64,000 bases of DNA from contig WTXI01000021.1 of the NCBI GenBank assembly GCA_022376515.1, positions 248,001 through 312,000 of the forward strand, given 5' to 3'. The translations under genes and the position numbers were made by a program. Shown one piece after another: positions 10,601-21,300 of this stretch. The notes under the pieces are model-generated. The model ran no database searches. It saw only the letters and a list, made by a program, of their open reading frames with translations, and was not told the DNA's origin. The DNA is from Lactifluus volemus. Lineage: Eukaryota; Basidiomycota; Agaricomycetes; Russulales; Russulaceae. The number at the start of each line of letters is the position of its first letter. Within the stretch, counting starts at the first letter, position 1.

Positions 10601-12109
10601 CATGTTATCATTGCATCAATTCAAAAACCAAATAAAGGATCTCAAAGATCATGTACCAGTCCCCTTCTATGATCAAGGCTATAGTGTGCCCAGGATAGGT
10701 GGCATTATCAAAGAGAATTGTCCTGCTCCCCATGTTCGGTCTACATGAATGCGGGTGTCGATATCTAGCATGCGTTGAGGGACCGCATCTCCCACCACCC
10801 ACGTTCGAGGAAGTCAGTGAGGTCGGCAAGCTCAGCGACTCCGGTCCACGGAATGCTGTACCACGATCCCGATCCGAGAGATGGGCTGTGTCGAACCGCC
10901 ACGCGCGGCCTTTATGTTCGCCTGGACCAGTGTTGTTAAGGTCAGGCTGACTCGAGGTCAGAGAGGTCGCATCAGTGAGGTCACGTCGCGTCAGTTGACT
11001 AAGTCAAGGGTCAGATGACGGTCATACAGCCCAAGCGAGCAAGAATCTGGGCACGAACCCGAGTGCGAACCGTCTGATTCTTGATATTGATGACTCAGAT
11101 CTGCTCGATTTCGATCAATTATCCGAGTGTCTCTGATATGGAATTTTCCCACAGACCCTTGACCCAAGTCAGGTCACTCGACGGTGGGTTCGGGGTCCGA
11201 CATCGCCAGACCCGGGTCATGACAACGCTGGCCTGGACAGACTGTGGTCGTGGACATGCGATCGCAGAAAAAAGAAATTCATGCCAGGACAATCCTGTCG
11301 TTCCTCGGGATTCGTGATAACACAGGTTGGGCCTTGGACGTGGTAAGTGTGATCAAGAAGTGGTGTCCTAAATTGTGAGAGAGATGTGAATATAGAGAGA
11401 CAGGTGGAGGCGAAGGTGAAATTCATCAGAGGGAGAGGTGAGGTCTCGTCAATCCAGAGGAAAAGATCGTCACGTGGTATGATGACCAGCCAGATCTTGA
11501 GCAAACGTCAGGAAACCGTGTCGCTTATTCCAGGAAGCTGCTAGCCATTCTAATTTTTAAGTGTGGCAAAGAGAGCATGATGGCCGTATTCTGCGCCCAG
11601 CGGGATGATTGATGCGACTGATCTCCGTGGTTGATCTCCGTTCATGACCGGTATGACCATTCAAGCTCCGCCTCAAGAATCGACACAGTACACTGCCATG
11701 CCATACTTTGAAATGAGCCTTCGAAAACTCTAGCTTGATTTTTAAACAGGAATACTCGAAAGCCTGGGTCCATTAGTCGGAAATCGTCAGGGTCTCAACA
11801 ATATAGTACTAATATTGCCCAACGTCCTTCTTATAATGCGTCCAAGATCCCGCTAGTGCCAGTGGGAAATGACCCTCTTCTCCCAAGGCGCGTCACAGTT
11901 ACGCCAACTCGTGATGACCATGCGCGCTACTCTGAATGCTCTACTGTACTATAGACAAGTCGCGAATCTTGTGATGCCAGCGGCCCATTTTGGATAAAAC
12001 TCAGCGCCCACCGTCACGGGGATGACTCGATGACTGAGGCATCGGCCTTCTATGACGCCTACCCACGACATTCTTCAGGCACACCCACGTTGTGACTCAC
12101 TTTTCTGAC
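10501..12109. other. Intergenic, repeat-bearing, no gene seen
   Basis: No coding region with motif support. Bases 10662-11350 belong to a dispersed repeat (see next entry); 11350-12109 shows nothing recognisable apart from being the upstream region of the F-box gene at 12110. Confidence 0.5.
10662..11350 (+). repeat. Dispersed repeat, copy A
   Basis: Blocks match 17700-18175 in order and orientation: around 10725 (TGTCCTGCTCCCCATGTTCG), around 10840 (CTCCGGTCCACGGAATGCTG), around 10905 (GCGGCNTTTATGTTCGCCTG) and around 11266-11356 (AGAAATTCATGCCAGG and TGTGATCAAGAAGTGGTG). Spacers differ, so both are eroded copies of one older element or gene. No open frame survives in both. Confidence 0.7.
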
Positions 12110-13678
12110 ATGACCGATTACCTGCCTACCAATGCTACCATCGATTCTCTTCTCTCTAATGGAGGGCTAGTACTAGGCGAAAGTGCCTCAAGTGGCGAGT
12201 TACCAATCTCCGTGTCCCTGATCTGCTTACCAACTCGGAAGTCAACAGGGCCTACCGTTGGCAATGGACGACACTCACCTATCTATACCCTCAATGGTGA
12301 CGTACTTCTCAATGTATTTCATCTCTATCGGCTGGCGGACCCGGACGAATATGAAGAAGATGATAGCGGATTGAACTTTGAATGGGACCGCCAACGTTGG
12401 TGGTACAAGTTGACACATGTTTGTCGACTTTGGCGGAACCTCATTCTTGGATCACCATCCCGGCTAGACCTTAATCTCCTCTGCACCTATGGTGTGCCTG
12501 TAGCGGACATGCTCGCACATTCACCGCCTCTGCCACTCACCATCTACTATGAGGGCGGAGATCGAGAGATAACCGCAGATGATGAATCGGGTATACTTCT
12601 CGCACTCTCGCAGCGTAATCGCGTGCGTCGTATTTCATTTTCGATGCCAACCCAGAAAATGAGGAAGGCCATCGCGGCTATGGATGGCCAATTCCCGGTT
12701 CTGGAACGCATGTATATCATTTCTCGGACCGCCTCGGAAGTGGTCCTTCCTGTAACGTTTCAAGCGCATAATCTATGCCATCTCATACTGATGCCGGTCT
12801 GCATTCCAATTCGATCCCGCTTACTCACCATCACTACTGGCCTCGTAACTCTCTCGCTTCTGGATATCCCGGTATCCACCTACCTTCCCCCAAATTATCT
12901 ACGTACCCGTCTTTCGCTTATGCCCCAGCTGGAGATGCTCGTGATTGAATTCCGTTCACCTCTCTCCAGTCGTGATGTTGCGAGGCAGTTGTTCCATACT
13001 CAGAACATGTCCCAAATCACACTCACTAACCTGCGCCATTTTGATTTCCAAGGTACGGCTACATATTTAGAGGGTCTTATTGCTCGGATCAGCGCCCCTT
13101 CCCTCAAAATCATTTGGATCTATCTTTATAATCAGCTATCCTTTTCTCTTTCGTGCCTCTTGCAGTTTATGCTATCATCCGAGAATCTTAGACTTCGCGC
13201 TGTCAAGATAGCTTTTAATGCCTTTACTGTCGCCTTAAAGGCCACGGTGGTCCCTCTGAACACCACTCCGCCCTTGGAGTTGCAGATCAAGTGCAACCAC
13301 CTCGATTGGCAAGTAGCGTCCACAGTGCAAATGCTCGATACACTTACACCCGCACTCTCTTCCGTGGAGAAAGTCACTCTCAGCCATGAGGAGCACACTC
13401 AATCATCAGAATGGCACAATCATGTCGACCGAACACAGTGGCGTGAAATTCTCAGGACTTTCACCAACGCGAAGACTATTCACATACAAAATGATCTAGT
13501 CGGCAAAATCTTACCTTCCTTACTATCCGACGACGGAGAGTCATCACTCGGGTTCCTGCCAAACCTTCAAGAGGTTGAATATTCTGGGGGAAGCGATGCT
13601 CGGGACGCACTTACCGCCTTCGCCGATGAACGATGGGTGGCAGGTCATCCCGTGAACCTGAGGTTGGTGGATCTATAA
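12110..13678 (+). CDS. Divergent F-box protein
   Basis: Single exon, 522 aa, from the ATG at 12110 (an upstream in-frame GTG at 12092 is not needed). After a low-complexity N-terminus of about 60 residues comes an F-box-like block: YTLNGDVLLNVFHLYRL, then LTHVCRLWRNLILGSPSRLD, the usual fungal arrangement in which an acidic insert separates the two halves. The remainder is leucine-rich without clear repeats. It is only distantly related to the other F-box genes here and lacks their short first exon and intron, so it is an older lineage. Inferred role: SCF ubiquitin ligase adaptor; substrate unknown. Confidence 0.75.
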   Translation: MTDYLPTNATIDSLLSNGGLVLGESASSGELPISVSLICLPTRKSTGPTVGNGRHSPIYTLNGDVLLNVFHLYRLADPDEYEEDDSGLNFEWDRQRWWYKLTHVCRLWRNLILGSPSRLDLNLLCTYGVPVADMLAHSPPLPLTIYYEGGDREITADDESGILLALSQRNRVRRISFSMPTQKMRKAIAAMDGQFPVLERMYIISRTASEVVLPVTFQAHNLCHLILMPVCIPIRSRLLTITTGLVTLSLLDIPVSTYLPPNYLRTRLSLMPQLEMLVIEFRSPLSSRDVARQLFHTQNMSQITLTNLRHFDFQGTATYLEGLIARISAPSLKIIWIYLYNQLSFSLSCLLQFMLSSENLRLRAVKIAFNAFTVALKATVVPLNTTPPLELQIKCNHLDWQVASTVQMLDTLTPALSSVEKVTLSHEEHTQSSEWHNHVDRTQWREILRTFTNAKTIHIQNDLVGKILPSLLSDDGESSLGFLPNLQEVEYSGGSDARDALTAFADERWVAGHPVNLRLVDL

Positions 13679-14230
13679 ACCTGAGTTCTTGTTGGGGTGC
13701 CGCAGGAACTTGAACGGCCTTGCGAAGTACGTCTTGGTTCAACTGTTCGTATGTCACTAACGCCCACGCTCAACAACTTGTGTTCATTGCGACCACTAGA
13801 ATCCTCGATTCCTCGTCTTTGACTTTGAGGAGAAGATCGCAACACTAAGCAACCCGACCAGCTTTTCAGATCCTAATTAACCACACACTGTGTTTTGATG
13901 ACCACAACGTTTCTTTCCATATACTGTATATTTGCTATGTCTTCACCCAACAAGCTTTTCGTTCAAGTGCGAGGGAGAACAATGCAGATTTCCTAAGACA
14001 GTAGTCACATAGCATGTGCTAGCTGTATTCAAAAGGCATACCCGATCTTCACCATGCTCGCCTTGGAAGAAAAGGTACTTTTCCCGGTCGACTACGAACC
14101 AAACAAACGACGAGATTGTAGTCGAAGCCTGCATTACCCAGACCCCAAGCTGAAATTTGGTCACCCAAGTTGGGTCTACTAGTAGGAAGAGATCCTTAGC
14201 AGATAGAAGTACGATGGATGCATGAAAAAG
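13679..14230. other. Intergenic, no gene seen
   Basis: No supported feature. A minus-strand frame at 13943-14164 has no recognisable motif. Confidence 0.4.
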
Positions 14231-14400
14231 GTATCTTATCGTGTGACAATCGGGAGCCTAGCTGTGGCTGTGTCTACCAGGATCCCGAATTCGGGGAAGA
14301 ATCGCTGGGATGCCGTGAAGCGGATCTTCCGCTATCTCAGGCTCTCAGGTACCAACTTGAAGGAGTCTATCCAAGGTACATCACGACCAACCGGCGGTAC
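14231..14400 (+). mobile_element. Remnant of a Ty1/Copia retrotransposon pol gene
   Basis: The plus-strand frame reads YRVTIGSLAVAVSTR, then IPNSGKNRWDAVKRIFRYLR. This is the junction between reverse transcriptase and RNase H of Copia polyproteins (family pattern: Y..AVGSL.Y...TRPDI...NPG..HW.AVKRI.RYL.GT). The segment between STR and the second block is shortened, with about 20 residues missing. No other pol domain or LTR was found nearby. It is a dead scrap. Confidence 0.65.
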
Positions 14401-15092
14401 AAGTAATCAAATTCCAAAAGGCGAAGAAGCTTCTCGATTATCGTCGAATGGTGGACGGAGTTGGACACTAGTAGGAGCGGGGGAATTTCGCCTGTTCTTT
14501 GCGTACCATTTTCGGGCCAGCAAGGGTGATAGGTGGCGTCCCAAACTTGAAGAAAGGTGTTCACAGGGGAGAGCATGGAAAGGAGGAGACTTGGTATAAA
14601 ATGAAGGCTCCGGCGGCCCCCTGGGCTTCTGAGAAACGCCAATAATGGGCTATTGTCCGTAGCCAGAATGCAAGCCGCAGGGGAGATCTCCCCGTGGCCT
14701 GACCATAACGTAACGGAGCACGGGAGGTGAAGTGTTAACGTTAACAACTCAACAGGTTACTGGCCTACTTAGGTGATAAGCAGTGACGTCGTCGCGACGA
14801 CATGGAAGATAGACTCTGATGTATTGGCACTCATCATAATTCATTACGTCCTGTGGTTGCCTTGTGCGAGAGCGGACACGCTAGAGTCGATAACGTCTAC
14901 ATTGGGTAAAGATATCAAACACCTCTCATTACATGGGCGTATGCTTGTGGTAAGTACGAACTATGGTCGAAATATGAACGTTGGGAGAAATAAAAATGGG
15001 CAAGAAATAGCAGCGTGGATAGAGATGGTATCCTAATATGGTTCTGGACAGCATCAGCGCCAATACAGCAGAATATGGAGAATGCTTACTAG
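14401..15092. other. Intergenic, no gene seen
   Basis: Downstream of the Copia scrap and downstream of the convergent F-box gene at 15093. No motif-bearing frame on either strand. Confidence 0.4.
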
Positions 15093-16617
15093 TCAGTGAC
15101 TGAAATGCCGACGTCGGGTGAAGAATCGGTCTATGCTTTGTTTCTGGTATTCGTCTGTCGAACATTCGCGAAAGTAGACATTTTGAAGCGCAGGTAACAA
15201 CTCCGCGGCGGCAATTTCTCCGCCGAGCCCCTTCAGCGAAGACACGAGATTTGACTGCAGCTCGCCAGACAAACGCAGAGTCTGAACAGGTTCGAATAGG
15301 TCGAGAAGGCCCAGCCATTCGGTATTGTGCGTCAGGACCTTAAAATCTTCCCAAAACGGGTTGTTAAGGAGAATGTCGAGCTCTGTAACGCTGGATAACA
15401 GAGGCAAAGACTGGGTGCATATCTCTGTCATAAACACGACTTGGAAACCTGGGATTTCATCTTGGACTTCGATGACCATCTCGAGCGTTTTGGGCGGGTT
15501 TGTCTCCTCTGGCTGACAAACTTTGACGCCGACGCTATAAGCGGCAAACGTCACCTCTGCACGATTAAATGATCCAAGCGTCCGTGAGTGGTGGATGATT
15601 TGTTCGATGTCAAAGACGTCACCGCTCCGGTGAAAGTGGAAGATCTCGATCTTGAGAGTTTCTAGTTGAGGGACATCGATTCGAGCCAGGAGATCGTCCA
15701 AATATATGCCGGCACCTTCAAACTTGAACGCCGTGAGAGCCGGGAGGATAGCGCGTGTGAGCAAAGATGGGCGTCCAGTTGTTCGATTAGGCCAAGGGGG
15801 AGAAGCCATGGGTCGTTCGAATTGGATGGTAAGGTGTGTGAGCTTCGTCAAGGCGGAGAGGCCTGTGATCATCGCGTCAGGTGAAACGTAACCGAGACGC
15901 GTTATAGTTCGGAGACAGAGCTCGGAAAGGTCGTTGCAAGTCAAAAGAAGTCGAGGTAATGTCGGAAATGGAACATCCGACAAGGTGAGTGATTGTAGGC
16001 ATGGGACCGATTTCCCCAAGACCGTAATGGGAAGCACCCTGTCAAACCCCGCCATAATCTGAAGGCCTGTCATTGCAGGGAATGGCTCCTGCATCAGGGT
16101 GGCGAATCTCTCTTGTTGTGGACACGTTAGATTGAAAATTAGTTTGCAAATGCGGTCACGGTGTTCGAGTGCCGCCATAACGCTAGGTTCATCAAGATAG
16201 GTAGCGAATAATTCGATAGGGAGGGGAGGCCAGGCGTCTAAAATCTCCCTCACAGGAATATACTCTTTGCAGTAGATGCGTAGACCGAGACGGCGTGGGG
16301 ATGAAAATACGACGTATCGCCATCGTTGGCATACGAGTATCAGCCTATGCCATGTCCTTGGCCACACCCCGGGCCACGGCCCCCACCAGGGCCCCCCGAG
16401 AAATTTCAAGTTGTTCTCTCGCAAGGAGTCCACTCGGCAGAAGTCGAAGATTTGTAAGAGGACTTCATTTGGGAGGGCGTTGATTGTCACACGTGGCGAA
16501 ATCTGGCCTTGAATAGACGGGTAAGGTGATCATCGTGTGCGACAGAAAAAAAGACGTACGATCCCTTCCGGTAGCGTACGACCTTGACACGCCGTCTCGT
16601 CTTGGTCTTAAACGCAT
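15093..16617 (-). CDS. F-box protein with LRR-like C-terminal region (minus strand)
   Basis: Exons 16617-16560 and 16507-15093; 490 aa. The first exon (19 codons plus one base) and the 52-nt phase-1 intron (GTACGT...CAAG) occupy the same position as in the genes at 831 and 8952. F-box: INALPNEVLLQIFDF, then LVCQRWRYVVFSSPRRL. LRR-like region to the end, with the family signatures LLARIDVPQLETL and LPALQNVYF. It is intact and clearly of the same family, but on the opposite strand and more divergent. Inferred role: SCF adaptor. Confidence 0.83.
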
Positions 16618-17009
16618 CTGCTGTGATGAGAGGGATCCCGCGGCACTAACTCGGAATGTGAGAGTGAGTATGAGACTTTGGCTGTGTGTGGGAGGCTTGA
16701 AGAACGCCACCAACTTCAAGTTAGGTCAGTTTTTTTATAAGATTTGCAGCCGCTGGTTACGTCACGCTGCTCGTTTTGGTCTCTGAATGTCCATAAACTC
16801 GCTGGGGTTTGTCCCAAAAATTACAGCGAACAACTCTTCTTACCTGCACCACAATATCCTATTCAGTTCTGTGTCCCGGAACCAAATGATTACAGTTTTT
16901 TCGTCTAATCATTTGGTCATAATGATGTCACGCCTATCGGGGATTTCATTCTCCGCTACTGACTCGCTTCTCCTTCCGGATGTCCCGCGCTTTTGGTGCG
17001 TCACTAGGT
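16618..17009. other. Intergenic, no gene seen
   Basis: Upstream (5') region of the minus-strand F-box gene. Contains several T runs and a CATTTGGT motif repeated in inverted orientation near 16886 and 16909. No gene. Confidence 0.35.
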
Positions 17010-17160
17010 TACGCGTTTCGCCGCGTCCCGTACAGGTGTTCTCCTTGTACAGTAAACACAGATAGAGACGGTGTGGGGATGAAAATATGGCGTGTCGCCA
17101 TCTTTCAAGTTGGCATACTTGTGCCAGCTTAGCCTGAGGCCATCTTGAGGAATAAGGAAC
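17010..17160 (-). pseudogene. F-box fragment
   Basis: On the minus strand the frame reads LAQVCQLERWRHAIFSSPHR followed by LCLLYKENT, which matches the second half of the F-box of the neighbours (HVCQRWRYVVFSSPRHL then ICCRENT) with a one-residue insertion. No first half and no LRR region follow. It is a truncated scrap. Confidence 0.7.
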
Positions 17161-17340
17161 AAGTTGGTGCTCTGCTGGCACATAAGATGGTCTTGCCTCT
17201 TTTTTTTTTTTCAAGTTTACCTTTTCATACCACTGCACGTAGCTAATATCAAGAGACAGATCATTGAGCTTGAAATACGGGATTGAGGCCTCCCTAACAC
17301 TCACGCCAACTCAACGCTAGTATTTACCGCATCACTCTAG

Positions 17341-17506
17341 CCTGTCATTGTCCAAATCGGGCCACTTCTTTGATGGTGATGTAAGTCCGGTCGGTTGGTA
17401 CTGCCAGTCTGCTACTAGTAGTCGCATCTCATGAGGGGCATGCTGGTTTAGCGTGGATCGGGCCATCGAGGTTCGAGGGCAGATGCCTGTCTCTATTCGC
17501 CCATCC
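17341..17506 (+). repeat. Direct repeat left of the NLR gene (tRNA-like promoter box)
   Basis: Matches 23268-23434 in the same orientation, with the shared core GTCTGCTACTAGTAGTCGCA and the ends TCATTGTCCA and CTCTATTC.CCCATCC. It contains GAGGTTCGAG, which resembles the B box of RNA polymerase III promoters (GGTTCGANNCC), preceded by TTTAGCGTG. A tRNA-derived SINE is possible but unproven. Confidence 0.7.
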
Positions 17507-17699
17507 TTAATTACGACGCCTCAGGCTAGGCAGGCCAGGCCCGTAACCTGTTAGCCCCCACCCTGCATCCACCTTCCCGTGCCCTGCATTTCAAAAGTCC
17601 AGGCAGAATTCGGATAGCTCCACACCGCCTTTGGAATATATGTATCATGAGGGGCATCCGTCTGTCGTCACATCAATTTAATAACCAAACAAAGGATCT

Positions 17700-18175
17700 G
17701 TACTCTTCTACGATCAAGGCTACCCAGGCCTGAGATATGCGGTATCCTCAATAGAGGAAATTGTCCTGCTCCCCATGTTCGGCCTACATGAAGCGTTGAG
17801 GGACCGCGGCGCGTCGCGGCGCACCATCCACGGTCGAGAAAGGCCATGAGCCAAGCACGTCCGACAACACTTCGTCACCGATGCGGCAGTACGCTGTGTG
17901 CGTCCACCACACTCCGGTCCACGGAATGCTGCGCCACGATCCGAGAGAAAGACCGTGTCGAACCGCCCCGCGCGGCATTTATGTTCGCCTGCAGGGAGCG
18001 TCACGGTGGTCGTGGAACACGCGATCTTCTCAATCGACTCGCGTCTTCACGGTGAGGGATGGCGACGCAGATCGCAGAAAAAGAAATTCATGCCAGGCCC
18101 ATCCTGCCATTCCTCGGGGTTCGTGATACAGGCTGGGCCCTGAACGTGGTACGTGTGATCAAGAAGTGGTGGGAG
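17700..18175 (+). repeat. Dispersed repeat, copy B
   Basis: Partner of 10662-11350. The stretch 17160-18367 holds this repeat and the direct repeat above and no supportable gene; the open frames in it are not shared between the two repeat copies. Confidence 0.7.
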
Positions 18176-18367
18176 GCCTAAAATGTGAGAGGCACGTACT
18201 AGGCACGAGTGCGGCCCGACTATATCCCTGACCTATAACACATGGAGGGGACTCGGAGCAAAATCTGGATGGTTTAACTTTACAAATAGTAATGTATTTC
18301 CATGCGTACCAATGGCCAGACAAGGGCAGAGACTGGGGGGGGGAGGGGAAGCAGTAAACAATGGCAT

Positions 18368-21300
18368 CTATTTGGATACATCGTAGCGATATATGGTAGC
18401 CCAATTTGATCCATGTGCACAGCTGGAGAGATCAAGCCGGGTTTCATGTTCGTCTCCTACCCAGACAGTGCCAGGTCTATGGAGACCCCGCCTGTGCAGA
18501 TTAGGAATCCAAAAAAGAAGCTCTTTATCTCCACCTGGGCCTAATATCCAACCATCGTTATCAATGAGGGATTGGTCCGTAAAATGTGGGCCATCCTGCA
18601 ATGCAATAGGACTGACTAATTCAGTGTGTCCAGTTGCCGCATCCCACATGCGAATGGTGCAATCGTCCGAGGCCGATGCAATACGCTGTCCGTCCGGTGA
18701 GAGTGCAACACAACTGATATGAGAGGTGTGTCCAGTAATTGGGCCCGCTACGACCTGTCCCGTTGCTGCATCCCACACGCGAATAGTGCGATCTCCCGAG
18801 GCAGATGCGATACGTTGTCCGTCCAGCGAGAATGCAACAGAATTGACCCCATCGGTGTGTCCAGTAAATGGGTCTGCTATGACCTGTCCCGTTGCTGCAT
18901 CCCACACGCGAATCGTCCAATCTGCCGAGGCAGATGCAATACAATGTCCGTCCGGCGAGAATGCAACAGAATTGACCCCATCGGTGTGTCCAGTAAATGG
19001 GTCTGCTATGACCTGTCCCGTTGCCGCATCCCACACACGAATCGTGCAATCTGCCGAGGCAGATGTGATACGCTGTCCATCTGGCGAGAATGCAACAGAA
19101 TTGATCCAACTGGTGTGTCCAGTAAATGGGCCCGCTACGACCTGTCCCGTTGCTGCATCCCACACGCGAATAGTGCAATCTTCCGAGGCAGATGCGATAC
19201 GCTGTCCGTCCGGCGAGAATGCAACAGAAGTGACATCAGAGGTGTGTCCAGTAATTGGGCCCGCTACGACCTGTCCCGTTTCCGCATCCCTCACGCAAAT
19301 CGTGTAATCCCACGAGGCCGATGCGATACGCTGTCCGTCCGGCGAGAATGCAACTTGGACCGATATGGTGCCAATGTCTCCAGTACATGGGTCATCTATG
19401 ACCTGTCCCGTTGCCGATTCCCACAGGAGAATCGTGCAATCTTCCGAGGCCGATGCGATATGCTGTCCGTCTGGTGAGAATACAACAGAAAGGACCCGAT
19501 CGGTGTGTCCAGTGAATGGGTCAGCTACGACCTGTCCCGTTGCCGCATCCCACACGCGAATCGTGTGATCCCACGAGGCAGATGCGATACGCTGTCCGTC
19601 CGGCGAGAATGCAACAGAATTGACCCCATCGGTGTGTCCAGTAAATGGGTCTGCTATGACCTGTCCCGTTGCCGCATCCCACACACAAATCGTGCAATCT
19701 TCCGAGGCAGATGTGATACGCTGTCCATCTGGCGAGAATGCAACAGATTTGATCCAACTGGTGTGTCCAGTAAATGGGTCCGCTACGACCTGTCCTGTTG
19801 TCGCATCCCACACGCGAATCGTGAAATCTGCCGAGGCAGATGCAATACAATGTCCGTCCGGCGAGAATGCAACAGAATTGATCCAATTGGTGTGTCCAGT
19901 AAATGGGTCCGCTACGACTTGTCCCGTTGCCGCATCCCACACGCGAATCGTGCAATCTGCCGAGGCAGATGCGATACGCTGTCCGTCCGGCGAGAATGCA
20001 ACAGAATTGATCCAACCGGTGTGTCCAGTAAATGGGCCCACTATGACCTGTCCCGTTGCTGCATCCCACACGCGAATCGTGCAATCTTCCGAGGCCGATG
20101 CAATACGCTGTCCGTCCGGCGAGAATGCAACAGAAGTGACTGAACTGGTGTGCTCAGTAAATGGGCCCGCAACAACCTGTCCCGTTGCCGCATCCCACAC
20201 GCGAATCGTGTGATCACTCGAGGCAGATGCGATAAGCTGTCCGTCCGGCGAGAATGCAACAGAATTGACCAATTCGGTGTGTCCAGTAAATGGGCCCGCT
20301 ACGACCTGTCCTGTTGCCGCATCCCACACGCGAATCGTGCGATCACTCGAGGCCGATGCGATACGCTGTCCGTCCGGCGAGAATGCAACTGAATTGACCA
20401 CATCGTCATGTGCGTAAATCGTCATTTCCAGTGCTGGCCAATGAGACAACTGCCCACGTTCAAAGGTCAATGTGTGAGAAAATTGGTGAAAGTATTGATT
20501 GAAGACACGGGAAGAGCTTGGGGCGAAAGGGAGAGCGGAGACATAGATATGTGGAGCACTTCTTGCGACCGCCATGCCGAAGTACCGCACAAATGTGGAT
20601 GCGTCATTCACCAATCCCAACAAACGCTTTACCCCCATTTGCGATCCCTATCACAATTTTATGCAAAAGTCACTACATGTCAGATCGAATTATGGATACA
20701 CATACCTCCCGCTGCAACCATAACACCAGAGATGACAATGCTGGCAAAGCGACACCCACACTGTTCTTCATGCTGAGAACCTCCAGCCAAAAGAGAAACT
20801 TGTCCTCGAAAAGGGATCGCAGTTTTGTGAATAGATCGTGCTCGAAAATGAGACTTGCTAGATGCCTGTCCCAGAAAATGCAGGCATACGATAGAGCAGG
20901 TGGAATGTGTTTGGAAATTCGAGATTCAATGTCCGGAACGTCGTTGTTGGCAAGATATGCCGACTCCAGTTCGCAAATGTTGAATTGAAGTTTATCGAGC
21001 ATTAAGCCAAGGCAAGAATGTGCCAATTGATGGTGGGCATCGTGGATGTCAACATAAAACACGTCACTCTCCTCATTCGTCAGAAAGTCGTAGAATGAGG
21101 TGTGGAGAGGAACGATTGGCAGCGTTCGATCGGATGAGGTCACGTTGCTCAGTAACGAGCCGAGGTATGAGAGAATTCTAAGAACAAGACTGGAATCGTC
21201 GGTTTTGGATGCATAGCATCGCAGAGTGATCAGGGAATCGATAGAGAAGGGCTTGACTGCAGCAAGAAGCTGCCCCATTATGGACCGAAATACACCCTGT

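Noticed and set aside
16465..16719. Independent 84-aa minus-strand protein
   Set aside because: It is the first exon of the F-box gene at 15093-16617 plus upstream and intron sequence.
18719..20392. Long plus-strand open frames (up to 252 codons) across the WD40 region
   Set aside because: They are antisense shadows of the 129-bp repeats: each repeats the same string every 43 codons because the repeat length is a multiple of three. No independent motif or start context.
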